A stretch of DNA of 64,000 nt from Azadirachta indica (GCA_022749755.1 CM040451.1:7515871-7579870); one strand, 5' to 3'. Counted from the first letter of the stretch, positions 38,818 through 52,634 are shown. Notes: generated by a model not told the origin, from the sequence alone. Translations and numbers: made by a program.

Positions 38818-41800
38818 TTGAATTGTGCCGATATGGTCATCTGAATTAGGGAAATATAATTTTTTAACCCTTTTTCTGAAATTATATTATTTAAAAACTC
38901 ATATAATTACAAAATTACGTCTGATTTTTTTTTTTCTTAAAACTAGCGCACACTACGGAAATAAATAAATAAATAAACTATTTATTAAAATTTTTATTCC
39001 TTTAATTTGCACCATCATAGTTAAGTAATTTTAAAGCAAATAACAGAATTTGAAGAAGCATATATATATATATATATATTGATCGAGAGTCAGATTAACT
39101 TTCAAGATAGATTGTTCTTCCTTAATTTATTACTGCTTTTTAATTATGTTCTTTTTGCAGATTTTTTTAAAAATTCTTATGGTTAGAACAATAAAAAAAA
39201 TTATACATATTTAAAAATACAATAAGAAAATTAACAAGAGATTAATACTTAATTTTTATAAAAATAATAATTAAGCACAACATCTCATTATTACGTAAAA
39301 ATAAAATATCATAAATTTTGTTAGTAAAAAGACAAATTATTCACAACATGTTTTTCCATGAAAATTTATTATTATTAATTAATTAAAATAACTAATAAAT
39401 ATCACAAAACTAATTAGGATAAATTATATGTAATATGTAGAAATGGGCATGATTCGATTCGGTCTATGTTTTGTCAAAATTAAATTGGACCGGACTGATA
39501 AATTTTGGGTTTTTATTTTTTAAAATTGGTTTTGATATGATTTTTTGGGTGTCAAATTTTTTTACCCACTTTAATAATATGGAGTAAAATAATATAAAGA
39601 TAGTTCATCATCATCCACTATAACTTCTCTAAAATAACGAATGATTATATTATGAATCCAATTTATTCTCTCAATTAAAGATAGATGCAGACGAATTCGA
39701 TACAAGTTTTGTCAAAATTGAATCCAACCAAAAAAATTTGGGTTTCGCTTTTTTAGAATTAAAATTGGATTGGATTAAAGTAAAAACCAAATCAAAATAG
39801 GACCGAATATATTTTAAATAAAACTAAATCAATAGGTTTTGGTCCGATTCGATTCAATTTTTTGATTTTTATTTTTTTATTATTTTTTAAAATCTTCACA
39901 AGACAATATCATTTCAATACTCAATATATATAAAACTATGTCGTTTAAGTAATCAAACACATTAAAATATATTTTTGATTCAGTCTAAATTTTTTGGATC
40001 AATATGAGAACCGGAGTGAAAAATGAGATTTTTAAGAATTGAAACCAAACTGAACCGAATAAAAACTAAAACTGGCCGAATCCATTAGTTTCGATCTGAT
40101 TTATGGTTTTTTGGCTTTTTTGCCTACCTCTACTCTCAATCGATTCTCCAAAACAAAAACTAAGGTTAACTCCTTAACTATTAGAGTAACAAACCCATCA
40201 TCCATCAATATATCGATGGGAAATTACACGTTATTATAAAATGGTACAATAATAAGAGTAAATCTAGTATATTCTGGCATATTAAGGCCACCGATCATTA
40301 GTCAGAATATTATCATTAAAAATGAGATTTTGGTAAGATACAACTATCATTATAATCTTTACAATCCTCTCCTTTATTTCAAGAATCATTAGAGAATTTT
40401 GCATATAGATTTCGGATACTACCACTACACTATTGATTACTAAATGCACCATTGCAGCCATAATAAAAATTAACTCACAAAGTTTAAATAATTTCTCAAT
40501 AGTAAGTATGAATAATAGTTGTAGTTCTAGTTTTATATATATAGAAAGAGAGAGTTACTTGAAATTGATGACGTATGTAATATTTTAATTTATTTTAAAT
40601 ATGACTGTGGAAAGTATTCCTCACAACTTAGCATTATACATATGATATCTTTTTTCTTTTTGTTAAATAACTTATAACTGAGTTAACATAGTATTTATAT
40701 ATGTATATGTTAATGTAACATATGTCATCGTTTCATTAAACAATTTTAAGTTGAGTTGATTGCAACTATTGACCACAATCGACCACCACCAATTGCTATT
40801 AACCGCCATCGAATATCCTTCAGTTTGATCATTATAGATATTATCAAAATTCTTGTTAAATGCTCTACCATATTTTATAAATGTGTTGTCAAGATTTTGC
40901 TAGAAATTTATTGGACTTGTAGATTTTGCAGATAATGCTTTCCTGTTTTGCATATTTACTCATAAATTATAAAAATAGTAACCAACATGCATATATATAT
41001 ATATATATGTATGTATACAAATATATGTCTACATGTATGTATATAACAGTTCGATAATCAAATTAACTTCTATGGATAGGTTGTTCTTCCTTAATTTTAT
41101 GATTACTTTTTAACTATATTCTTTTGCATTTTTTTTAAAATTCTTAAGATTGTAACAATAAAAAAATTATACATATTTAAAAATAAAATAAACAAAAATT
41201 AATAAAATATAAACACTTAATTTTCATAAAATAGTAATTAAACACAACTTATTTTTATTATGTAATAGTAAAATATTATAAATTTTGCCAATGAAATGGC
41301 AAACTATTCATTACAAGTTCCTTCTTAGAAATTTATTATTAATTAATTAATTAAAATAGCTATTAAATATCATAATATATTTTTTTAATTATAGTAATTT
41401 AATCCCTATTTTAATTTTTTTTCCGATATACTTAGGACAAAATAATTTTTAATTTATTATTTTAATAAGTAATTAAAAAAATACTATTATTGAAAAAATT
41501 TTGACAATAAATTAATCAAACCCATATGTTTTTAACCTTCATTTATTATTTTTTAGTAATAATTTAATATTTAATTATCAAAAAAGTTTTAAAACAAAAT
41601 TTTTAATATTTTATATTTATATATTATATCTATTAAAAATTATATTAAATTCATTATATTTTTTTAATAAAAATTATGAAAATATAAATAAAAATAAAAA
41701 ATATATGAAAGACTGAGAAGTGTAATTAAAATTCATAAAAAATAAAAAATAAAAGAGGAGAAGCACCGGTTGGAAAGGTACTCTTGAGAGAATTATTAGA

Positions 41801-42060
41801 AAGATGAATAAAGATAATACTTATGGGACAAGACTTTCAGAAAAAGCTAATAAATAATCTAAAAATTAATAAAAGATCATTAATTAAGTATACATAACTT
41901 CTCATCATTATATTATTATGTAATAAATAAATAGAATAGATTTTGTCAATATAAAAGTAATTTATTCATTACATGCTTTTTCATAGAAAATTATTATTTA
42001 TTAATTAATTAAAATAATTAGGTAAATATTATAAAAGTTAATTAACTAGGATAAATTGTA
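38818..42060. repeat. Decayed repeat region with two ~380-bp direct copies
   Basis: The block 39061-39450 recurs at about 41000-41385. Each copy starts with a (TA)n run and shares GTTCTTCCTTAATTT, TTATACATATTTAAAAATA and a TTATTAATTAATTAA stretch followed by AAATATCA. The end of the block (TTATTCATTACA-like, then AAATTATTATTTATT) also resembles a recurring part of the adjacent 1.08-kb tandem units. The spacer at 39450-40150 is rich in ACCGAA/TTCGGT words. No coding gene is seen. Confidence 0.6.
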
Positions 42061-45000
42061 TTTAACATGAGAAGAATTGATAATATAATATGCATTGGGT
42101 GGTAGGTTTAGACGAAAATGCCAAACCAAACCAAAACAAAACCGATTTGGATAAAATATAAATTTTATATATAGGTCTTTATTTTTTATAAAAATTAAAT
42201 AATAAAAAATTTATAATTATTTACATAAATTCACATAAAAAGAAAAAATTAATATAAATTTTAAAAAAATATTTTTTAATTTATACATAACTTAAGCATC
42301 TATATGAAATTATCTCAAAATTGTGACAACCGAATTCCAACTTATAATGAAAATTTGAACCAAATCGAATTAAATTTGCTCGGCTCAATTTCACAATTGA
42401 TATATTAAAATTCAATTTCGATTTTACGAAAACTGAACCGAACTCAAATGTGCTCACCTTTACTGAGTGAACATCATCCTCCATAAATTGTTTATAAATA
42501 CAAAGAGTCATGTTAGTAGTACTATATCCATACTCCTCCTAAAGTGTTCACTTCGAATATAAAACCAAATATAATCCTTAACCTTTATAAGAACAAATTT
42601 CTTATTCATCGTTATATAAATCGTGAATGATGAGTTATTAGGAATAAGTTGAACATAAAAAATAAGACTAACTGATTTTCCAAAATTAAATTTACTAATG
42701 ACTTTATTATTAGTGAAAATAATATTATTGAGCTTGAAAGTTTGTCGACACATGATTATTATTGTAATTTCTTCAATCTTTACTTTTCGATCATTAATAA
42801 TTTTTTAAGTTAATATATCAATATATGAAATCACTTATTCACTAATAATGAAAAATTATTTTTTTATAATTTATATATAATTTAGGAACTTATTAAAATT
42901 ATTTCAAAATCTTAATGAAGTTGAAATTGAATTTATAATCTAATTGTGGAATCGAACCAAACTAAGAACCAAATTGAACTGAATTAGTTTGGTTCACTTT
43001 CGTAATTCATAAATCCATGTTTGTCAAGATAAAGACAATTTATTCATTACATGTTTTCTCATAGAAAATTATTATTTATTTATTTATTAAAATAACTAGG
43101 TAAATATTATAAAAGTTAATTAATTAGGATAAATTACATTTAACATGAGAAGAATTGATAATATAGTATGCATTGATGGTAGGCCTAAACGAAAATGTCA
43201 AACTAAACCAAATCAAAACTGATTTGGATAAAATATAAATTTTATATATAAATCCTTTTTTTTTATAAAAATTAAACAATAAAAAATTTATAATTATTTA
43301 CATAAATTCACATAAAAAGAAAAAATTATTATAAATTTAAAAAAAAATATTTTTCAATTTATACATAAATTAAGGATTTACATGAAATTATCTCAAAATC
43401 ATGACAACCGAAGCCGAACTTATAATGGAAATGTCAAACCGAACCGAATCAAATTAATTTTGTTCAATTTCACAATTCATATATTAAAGTTCAATTTGGA
43501 TTTTACGAAAACCGAACCAAATCGAACTCAAATTTGCCCACCTTTATCGAGTGAACATCGTCTTCCACAAATTGTTTATAAACGTAAAAAGTCATGTTAA
43601 TAGCATTATACCTATGCTCCTTTTCAAGTGTTCCTTTCAAATTTAAAATCAACTATAATTCCTTAACCTCTACAAGAACAAAATTCTCATCCATCGTTAT
43701 ATAAATCGTGAATGATTAGTTATTAAGAATGAGTTGAACTCCAAAAATAAGACTAACAGACTTTCGAAAATTAAACTCACTAATAACATTGTTGAGCTTA
43801 AGAGCTTGTCGGCACATGATTATTATGGTAATTTCTTCGATCTTTACTTTTAAATTACTAATATTTTTTTAATTTAATATATCGATTTATGAAATCACTT
43901 ATTCACTAATGATGAGAAAATTATTATAAATTTTAAAATCATTTTTTGTAATTTTATATATAATTTAGAGTCTTATTAAAATTATGTCAAAATTGTAACG
44001 TAGTTGAAGTTGAATTTATAATCTAATTGTGAAATCGAACCAAAACGAACTGAATTAATTTGGTTCAATTTCATAATTCATATATTCATGTTTGTCAATA
44101 TAAAGGCAATTTATTCATTACACAGTTGCCTAATAAAAAATTATTATTTATTAATTAATTAAAATAACTAGGTAAATATTATAAAAGTTAATTAATTAGG
44201 TTAAATTGCATTCAACATGAGAAAAATTGATAGTATAGTATGCATTGAGTGGTAGACCTGGATGAAAACGTCAAACCAAATCAAAATAAAACCGATTTGG
44301 ATAAAATATAAATTTTATATATAAATCCTTATTTTTTTATAAAAATTAAACAATAAAAAAAATTTATAATTATTTATATAAATTCACATAAAAAGAAAAA
44401 TTATTATAAATTTAAAAAAAAATTATTTTTTAATGTATACATAACTTAAGGATCTACTTGAAATTATCTCAATATTATGACAACCAAAGCCGAACCTATA
44501 ATGAAAATGTCGAACCGAAGCAAATCAAATTAGTTCTGCTCAATTTCACAATTCATATATTAAAATTCAGTTTCGATTTTACGAAAACTGAACCGCACTC
44601 AAATTTGCTCACCTTTACTGAGTAAACATCATTCTCTATAAATTGTCTATGAACATAAAAAGTTATGTTAGTAGCACTATACCCACTCCTCCTCAAGTTA
44701 TGTTAGTAGCACTATACCCACTCCTTCTCAACTATAATTCCTTAACCTCTACAAGAACAAAATTCTCATCCATCGTTATATAAATCGTGAATGATAAGTT
44801 ATTAGAAATGACTTCAATACCAAAAATAAGACTAATCGATTTTCTAAAATTAAACTCACTAATGATTTTATTATTAGTGAAAATAACATTGTTGAGTTTG
44901 AGAGCTTGTTGGCACATGATTATTATTATAATTTTTCGATTTTTACTTTTAGATCACTAATTTTTTTTAATTAATATATCGATTTATGAAATCACTTATT

Positions 45001-47300
45001 CACTAATGATGAAAAAAAATTATTATAAATTTTTAAATTATTTTTTATAATTTATATATAATTTAGAGTCTTATTAAAATTATGTCAAAATCATAATGTA
45101 GTTGAAGTTAAATTTATAATCTAACTGTGAAATCGAGTTAAAGCAAATTAAATTAGTTTGCTTCAATTTCATAATTAATATATTCATATTTACCAATATA
45201 AAGTCAATTTATTCATTACATGTTTACTTAAAGAAAATTATTATTTATTAATTAATTAAAATAACTAGATAAATATTATAAAAATTAATTAATTAGGATA
45301 AATTTAATATGAGAAGAATTGATAATATAGTATGCATTGAGTCGTAGGCTTGGATGAAAATGTCAAACCCAACCAAACCAAAACCGATTTGGATAAAATA
45401 TAAATTTTATATATAAGTCTTTTTTTTTAATAAAAATTAAACAGTAAACAATTTATAATTATTTACATAAATTCACATAAAAAGAAAAATTATTATAAAT
45501 TTAAAAAAATTATTTTTTAATGTATACATAACTTAAGGATATACGTGAAATTATCTCGAAATCGTGATAATCAAAACCGAACTTATAATGGAAATGTCGA
45601 ACCTAACCGAAGCAAATTAGTTCTGTTAAATTTCACAATTTATATATTAAAGTTCAGCTTGGATTTTATGAAAATCGAACCGAACTCAAATTTGCCCACC
45701 CTTACTGAGTGAACATCATCCTCTATAAATTGTCTATGAACACGAAGAGTAATGTTAGTAGCACTATACCTATGCTCCTTTTCAATTGTTCTTTTTAAAT
45801 TTAAAATCAACTATAATTTCTTAACCTCTACAAGAACAGAATTTTCATCCATCGTTATATAAATCGTGAATGATGAGTTATCAGAAATGACTTTAATACC
45901 AAAAATAAGACTAATTCATTTTAAATTAAACTCACTAATAACTTTATTATCAGTGAAAATAACATTGTTGAGTTTGAGAGTTTATCGGCACATGATTATT
46001 ATTGTAATTTCTTCGATCTTTACTTTTAAATCAATAATATTTTTTTAAGTTAATATATCGATTTATGAAATCACTTATTCACTAATGATGAAATAATTAT
46101 TATAAATTTTAAAATTATTTTTTATAATTTATATATAATTTAGAGTCTTATTAAAATTATGTCAAAATTGTAACGTAATTGAAGTTGAATTTATAATCTA
46201 ACTGTAAAATTGAACCAAAATAAACTGAACTAGTTTGGTTCAATTTCATAATTTATATATTCATGTTTACCAATATAAAGGCAATTTATTCATTACATGT
46301 TTCCTCATAGAAAATTATTGTTTATTAATTAATTAAAATAATTAGATAAATATTATAAAAATTAATTAATTAGGATAAGTTTAATATGAGAAGAATTAAT
46401 AATATAGTATGCATTGAGTGGTAGGCCTGGATGAAAACGTCAAACTAATGCAAACCAAAACCGATTTGGATAAAATATAAATTTTATATATAAATCCTTA
46501 TTTTTTTATAAAAATTAAACAGTAAACAATTTATAATTATTTACATAAATTTACAAAAAGAAAAATTATTATAAATTTAAAAAAATTATTTTTTAATGTA
46601 TACATTACTTAAGGATATATGTGAAATTATCTCAAAATTGTGATAATCAAAACCGAACTTATAATGGAAATGTCGAACCTAACCGAAGCAAATTAGTTCT
46701 GTTAAATTTCACAATTTATATATTAAAGTTCAGCTTGGATTTTATGAAAATCGAACCGAACTCAAATTTGCCCACCCTTACTGAGTGAACATCATCCTCT
46801 ATAAATTGTCTATGAACACAAAGAGTCATGTTAGTAGCATTATACCCGCTACTCCTCAAGTGTTTTCTTTAAATATAAAATCAACTATAATTCCTTAACC
46901 TTTATAAGAATAAATTTTTTATTCATCGTTATATAAATCGTGAATGATTAGTTATTAAGAATGAGTTGAACTCCAAAAATAAGACTAACAGACTTTCGAA
47001 AATTAAACTCACTAATAACATTGTTGAGCTTAAGAGCTTGTTGGCACATGATTATTATGGTAATTTCTTCGATCTTTACTTTTAAATTACTAATATTTTT
47101 TTAATTTAATATATCGATTTATGAAATCACTTATTCACTAATGATGAGAAAATTATTATAAATTTTAAAATCATTTTTTGTAATTTATATATAATTTATA
47201 GTCTTATTAAAATTATATTAAAATCGTAACATAGTTGAAGTTGAATTTATAGTCTAACTATGGAATCGAATCAAACTGAGCTGAATTAGTTTGGTTCAAT
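42061..47300. repeat. Tandem array of ~1.08-kb units, about five copies
   Basis: The landmark ATGAG(A)AGAATTGATAATATA recurs at about 42067, 43145, 44217, 45309 and 46385, spacing 1072-1092 bp. A second landmark, AAATCGTGAATGAT, recurs at about 42618, 43703, 44783, 45861 and 46935, spacing 1074-1085 bp. Units are very AT-rich, easily aligned by eye, and differ by scattered substitutions and small indels. The minus strand of each unit carries traces of one reading frame: KLNN(V)IFTNN(K), then EFNF(R)KS(I/V)SLIFG and SFTIYITM(D)E. It is open for 61-81 codons in some units and broken in others. No terminal repeats, transposase or tRNA-like promoter were seen. Confidence 0.85.
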
Positions 47301-49500
47301 TTTATAATTCATATATTTATGTTTGATTCGGTTTTTATGAAAACCAAATCGAATACAAGTTTACCTACTCTACTAAATAGAATATAATCCTTCATAACTT
47401 GTTTATGAATACTAAGAGTTGTATTAGTGACATTTTATCCACGTTTCTCTTTAAATGTTATTCTCAAATTCGAAAGTAACCATGATCACTTAATTTCCAT
47501 AGGGACATATTTCTCATCCATTATCGCATAAATCGTGAATTATGAGTCATCATAAATGGGTTAAACATCAAGAATAAGACTAACCGATTCTCCAAAATTA
47601 AACTCACTAATGACTTCATTATTAGTGAGAATAATATTGTTAAACTTGAAAATTTTCTAGCGCATGATTATGGTTATAATTGAAACCAAACTTATAATCG
47701 AACTATGGAATTGAACCAAACCAAATTAGTTCAATTCAATTCAGTTTAATTTCATAATTAACATAATCATGTTCGGCTAGATTTTCACCCGAATTTGCCT
47801 ACCTTTATTGAGTGGAACATCATCCTCCAGAATTTTTTTATGAATACTAAGAGTCATGTTAGTGACATTATACTCACACTCCTCCTCAAGTGTTTTCTTT
47901 AAATAAAAAACCAATCATGATTTCTTAATATTTATAGAGACATTTTTTTTTATCTACCGTCGTACGAATCGTTAATGATGAATCACAAGGAATGGGTTGA
48001 ACATAAAAAACAAGATTATCTAATTCCCCAAAAGTAAACTCACTAATAATTTTATTATTAGTGAGAATAACATCGTTGAACTAGAGAATTTGTAAACAAA
48101 TAATTATTATTGCAAATGAAGCCAAATTAAAATTGAATTATGGAACCGAACCGAATCGAACTGAATTAGTTTGGTTTTGTTAGGATTAATTTTGTAATTC
48201 ATATATTCAAGTTTGGTTCGGTTTTTGTGAAAACTAAACCAAACCCAAATTCGCCTACCCCTACTGAGTGGAACATCATCTTCCCTAACTTATCCATGAA
48301 TACTAAGAGTCGTATTAATAGCATTATACTCATGCTCCTTCTTAACTGTTATTTTTAAATCCGAAACAAATCACGATTTCTTAACCTGCACAAGGACACA
48401 TTTCTCATCTATCGTCGCATAAATCATGAATGATAAATTATCAAAAATAGATTGAATATTAAAAATAAGATTAGTCGATTCTTAAAAATCAAACTCATTA
48501 CTGACTTTATTCTTACTGAAAATAAATTATCTTTTTATAATTTGGGGATTTATATAAAATTATCTTAAAATTGTGATGTAGTTGAAGTTGAACTTATAAT
48601 CGAACTGTAGAATCAAACCAAATCGAATTTAATCAATTCGGTTTGTTTAGTTTCATAATTGATATATTCATGTTCGGTTTGGTTTTACGAAAATTGAACC
48701 GAATAAGAATTTGCTCATCTTCCTCCATAACTTATGTATGAATAGTAAGTCATATTAGTGGTACTATATTCATACTTCTTTTCAAGTATTCTTTTTAAAT
48801 GCAAAATCAACTATGATTCTTTAACCTCTATAAGTAAAAATTTCTCATTCACCGTTGTATAAATCGTGAATGATAAGTCACCAAGAAAAGGTTGAATATC
48901 GAGAATAAGATTAGTCGATTCCCTAAAATTAAACTCATTAATAACTTTATTATTAGTGAAAATAAACATTGTTGAACTTGAAAATTTGTTGGCGCATGAC
49001 CATCATTGTAACTAATCTAAACTCATAAGCGAACTATGGACTCGAAATAAATCGAATTAGTTCTGTTCAATTTCACAATTCACATATTCAAATTTGATTC
49101 GATTTTTAAAAAAAATTAAATCAAACCCCAGTTTACCCATCCTTATTGAATAGAATTTTATCCTCTATAACTTTTCAATAAATACTAAGAGTCATATTAG
49201 TGGCACTACCCATGTTCATTCGAATATGAAATTGACTATAATTTTTTAATCTCTATAATGACATATTACTCATTCATCATCACAAAAATGGTAAATGATG
49301 AGTTATCAAAAATGAGTTGAACATAAAAAACAAAACTAACCAATTCCCTAAAATTAAACTCACTAACATGGTTGAGAATTTGAGAATTTGTCAGCGCATG
49401 ATTATTATTGTACTTTCTTTAATCATCGCCTTTGATCACTAATTTTGAATATTAACATATAATTTTTTAAATCACTTTTTCACCAGTAACGAGAAAATGA
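47301..49500. repeat. Tandem array of ~0.44-kb units related to the 1.08-kb array
   Basis: The same AAATCGTGAATGAT landmark continues with a different period: about 47530, 47966, 48421, 48861 and 49286, spacing 425-455 bp. Each unit also holds an ACCGAACC/GGTTTGGTT-rich block and a minus-strand reading like FNDVILTNNK and EFTFGE. Divergence between units is higher than in the 1.08-kb array. The simplest reading is an older 0.44-kb satellite, part of which gained about 0.64 kb of extra sequence and was then amplified as the 1.08-kb unit. Confidence 0.8.
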
Positions 49501-50085
49501 ATTATGGCCATGATGCATGATGAATGATAAATTCTTCACAAATTAAACTTAAATAATTTTTTTTTGTTAGTAAATATAAATAATAGTCTACTTTTAGTTA
49601 TATATATATAATTACTTGAAATCCATGATGTGCACAATATATATCACTCTAAATATAAAATGCATGATCTATCTACCAGCAACGTTGATTAATGCATGAA
49701 ACGTTTTATTAGGTCTTTTTTTATCATTGTAATAATATTAAATTAATACTATTATTATATTATAAGAAAATATAATACAATGAAAAGATATATTATCCTG
49801 TTAGTACATCAAAGGTAAATAAATATAACATTTATAAATATTCTTACAAAAATACATGCAACAAAGAAAAGAATTCCACAATCTTTCACTCTCACAAAGT
49901 ATTAGACAAAGAATCTCCATAGCTATAAAACTTTCAAACAAATATATCAAGACATAGGATGATATCCTGGGGAAAAAATGAATGAAGTTTCAGTTTCTTT
50001 ATGCCTCCAGCCTGAAAGAATATCAATAATGAATACTAAAAGTGCACCCAATTTTTACGAGATTCTACAGAAATTTAAGTTATTT
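49500..50085. other. Intergenic and PATL4 3' UTR
   Basis: About 0.6 kb between the repeat array and the patellin stop codon. The part nearest the gene is presumably its 3' UTR. No other gene is seen. Confidence 0.6.
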
Positions 50086-52033
50086 TCAAAGGGAGGTGCT
50101 CTTCTTGGTTTTGTATCGGTAGAGAATTCTTTTCTTCTTACTTGATCTATTGTCAATTGTGAGTACAAGCTTTCCAGGTTCATTGTTCGTGAAAGTGTTG
50201 CGAATTGGTCCTTCCTGTGAACCCACCTTCTTGCCTTTCTGGACAATTATGGTGTAAGATCCTTCATCACTTGGCACAAATTCCTCCTTGTAATTTACTT
50301 CCCAACCCAGAACTGTCAGATCCCATGTGATTGTTGTATCAATCTGTCATCATTACAGAACCATAAAGAAATTAACCATTTGAAGCAATTTTAAAACCAA
50401 TTCCTGAAACAAGCTGAATGAAATTGCTTCAGGAAAGGAATAATACCTCATCTGCAGGAATTTCAATAGTTTCTGTTGATCCTGCCTTGATGGTAATCTC
50501 ACAAACCGCAGCATCTTCTTTAGAGAACTCAAAATCGTTCTCCCTCTTGAAGCCACCATACTGGAGGGGGAGTTCCTCAGCTGGGATGTATCTATAAATC
50601 AAGAATAATTCGGCTCACTTTTCCTACAAATGGATTCGGATATTAACAGGAAAGTAAAAGGAGAAAAAAAAAATTACTCACTTGAGAAGAGTTTCAGTGA
50701 CCTTAGCAGGGCGAGCAACAACAAATTTGCTCTTGGTTCTTTGGGTTAGGAATGGTGACAAGAGAGCATTCAGAGCATAGTACCAAAATGGAGCATTAAT
50801 AAACACCTGCAATCAAAAGGTTAAAAGACCGCATTATATTTGTTCTCTCTGTGAAGGGAATGAAAATTAAATGGAGTTAATGTATTGAACGAAGGGACTT
50901 ACATTTCTGGCAACAAATTCAGGGTAATTGTCCTGCAAGAGATCAACAGCTTGTTTCATGGCAACCCTGAGCTCCTTCTTTGATAGTCCTGGGGAATTCT
51001 TCAAATCATTGATTTGAAGCAAAGAAGAAACTCCACCAGGCTTCAAATTAAGCTTCTGAATTCCCTGCTCCATCAATCTCAACCTCCACCTCAAGAACTG
51101 GCCTCGTTTCTCCTCAGTTCCAAAAGTCTTCTGATAAAGATCCTGATTCTCAAACACCCCATAAATGTTATAGCAAACGGGGTGACCTTCACGATCCACG
51201 CCATTCATATACGCAACAGAGCTTAAATCATCTCCCAAATCCTCATCCAGGATGGAATCTATCTTGTTTTCCTTCCTCCATTGAAGGGTTTTCTTCAGCA
51301 TCTCAAATGCATCATTCACCTTAAACTCTCTTGCCCTCAAGAATTTCAACAGGATTACATCGATCCCCTCAGCTCCCTTGCTAGGCAAAAGGGGAACTCC
51401 CCAAAGGGAAATATCCTTGTCAACTTCAACACATTTTTCTTCTTCTTCAGGTTTCTTTTCCTCTTCTTTCTCACCTGATTCAGCAGCCTTCTCGTTCTCA
51501 TCTCCTTTTGGCTTTTTCTCCTCCTCTGATTTCTCACCTTCAACACATTTTTCTTCTTCTTCAGGTTTCTTTTCCTCTTCTTTCTCACCTGATTCAGCAG
51601 CTTTCTCTTTCTCATCTCCTTTTGGCTTTTTCTCCTCCTCTGATTTCTCACCTTCTTGGACCGCTTTCTCCTTCTTCTCCTCATCAGCTTCTGGTTTCTT
51701 CTCCTCGTGTTGCTTAGCTTCTGCTTTCACTGGCTTCTCAGCTTCTTCCTCCTCCTTCTCCTCCTCCTTTTCCTTCTCCTTCTCTTCAGTTGCATTAGCT
51801 ACTTTCTCACTCTTTTTCGGCAGCTCCTTCTTGAACAGATTGCCCCCATTAATGGCATTTTCAAGCTTGGCCTTCAGCTCATTCAAAGCCTTCCTCTCAA
51901 ACTCCTTCAGATCAGAGAGAAAATTGCTCTCTTCCTTGTAAGAAGAACATTTCTGAACGGTGTTCGGCTCTTCCTTCTTCACAACTTCATCAACATTCTG
52001 CGTTTCTTCAGCTTGCACCACCTCAACAGTCAT
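50086..52033 (-). CDS. PATL4: Patellin-4-like Sec14/GOLD protein
   Basis: A peripheral membrane phosphoinositide-binding protein that acts at the plasma membrane and cell plate in membrane traffic. The four exons are 50903-52033, 50682-50806, 50447-50591 and 50086-50343, all GT-AG, giving 552 residues; the family is usually about 500-680. Residues 30-60 carry a conserved SSYKEESNFLSDLKE-type motif, and residues 62-203 are Lys/Glu-rich and probably disordered. VDKDISLWGVPLLPSKG (residues 204-220) begins the CRAL-TRIO N region, with FLRAREFKVNDAFEMLKKTL. The Sec14 lipid-binding core follows (VDREGHPVCYN, SLLQINDLKN, NYPEFVARN, SPFLTQRTKSKFVVARP). The C-terminal GOLD domain spans roughly residues 435-550 (ITWDLTVLGWEVNYKEEFVP, then YTIIVQKGKK). 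The acidic part contains two adjacent 38-residue repeats. The first ATG is chosen because it gives the family's N-terminal MT(V/A)EV start. Confidence 0.95.
51427..51654 (-). repeat. 114-bp coding tandem repeat in PATL4
   Basis: Two nearly identical 114-bp units (landmarks at 51427 and 51541) encode residues 128-165 and 166-203, each running from GEKSEEEKKPKGDE to EEEEKCVE. The few differences (for example K/N after GDE) show that the duplication is recent. It keeps the frame and lengthens only the disordered acidic linker. The antisense strand is also open for 187 codons, a by-product of the GAA/GAG-rich codons. Confidence 0.92.
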
Positions 52034-52634
52034 CCTTACTTCTCAAATCAAACAACGGACGAGAAAACCAAAGCAACTACACAGAAAACGAAACCGAACT
52101 CTCTCCCCTGATAAATTTCTCTCAATTCTCTAACTGCCTTTGTTATAAGAGCTGCTGTTTGTCGTTATTTTCGAGAGAAAATGAAGCAGGTTGCAACGGT
52201 TACATTTTGAAGTTCTAGAATCGATGGGCCCACCAACGGTAACCCATCTGGATCCACCGCAGAGGAGCCGTTGGGATTCTTTCCCGAGGGTTTTGCCTGC
52301 CTGGAGGCCAGCAAAATTCGGCCACACCTGGGGCCACGAAAAACTTTTTATTTTTTTTTATTTTTATTTTAAATTCCTAAATTTTGCAATGATTTTAATA
52401 AATACATAATTTGAAAATTTTTTCACAAGAATCGAAGACATTATTTCACATTAATAAAATTCATTAACTGTTGTAATACTCTTCAAAATTTTTCCATCTA
52501 TGATTTATTTTTTCTAATTTTTTTAAAAATTAATCAATTTATTTAATTTATAAACAAATCTTCAAGAAATTTATGCGTGTTAGTTAGTTTAATTCATTAA
52601 AACTCTTGGAATGGTACAAAAAATTTGAAGTTCA

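Noticed and set aside
42508..42753. 81-codon minus-strand frame as a genuine gene
   Set aside because: The same frame is interrupted in several other units of the array and has no upstream gene structure; reported as a decaying repeat-borne frame instead.
51378..51941. 187-codon Ser/Phe-rich open frame on the + strand
   Set aside because: It is antisense to the GAA/GAG-rich PATL4 linker; such codon usage leaves the opposite strand open. The composition is purely repeat-driven.
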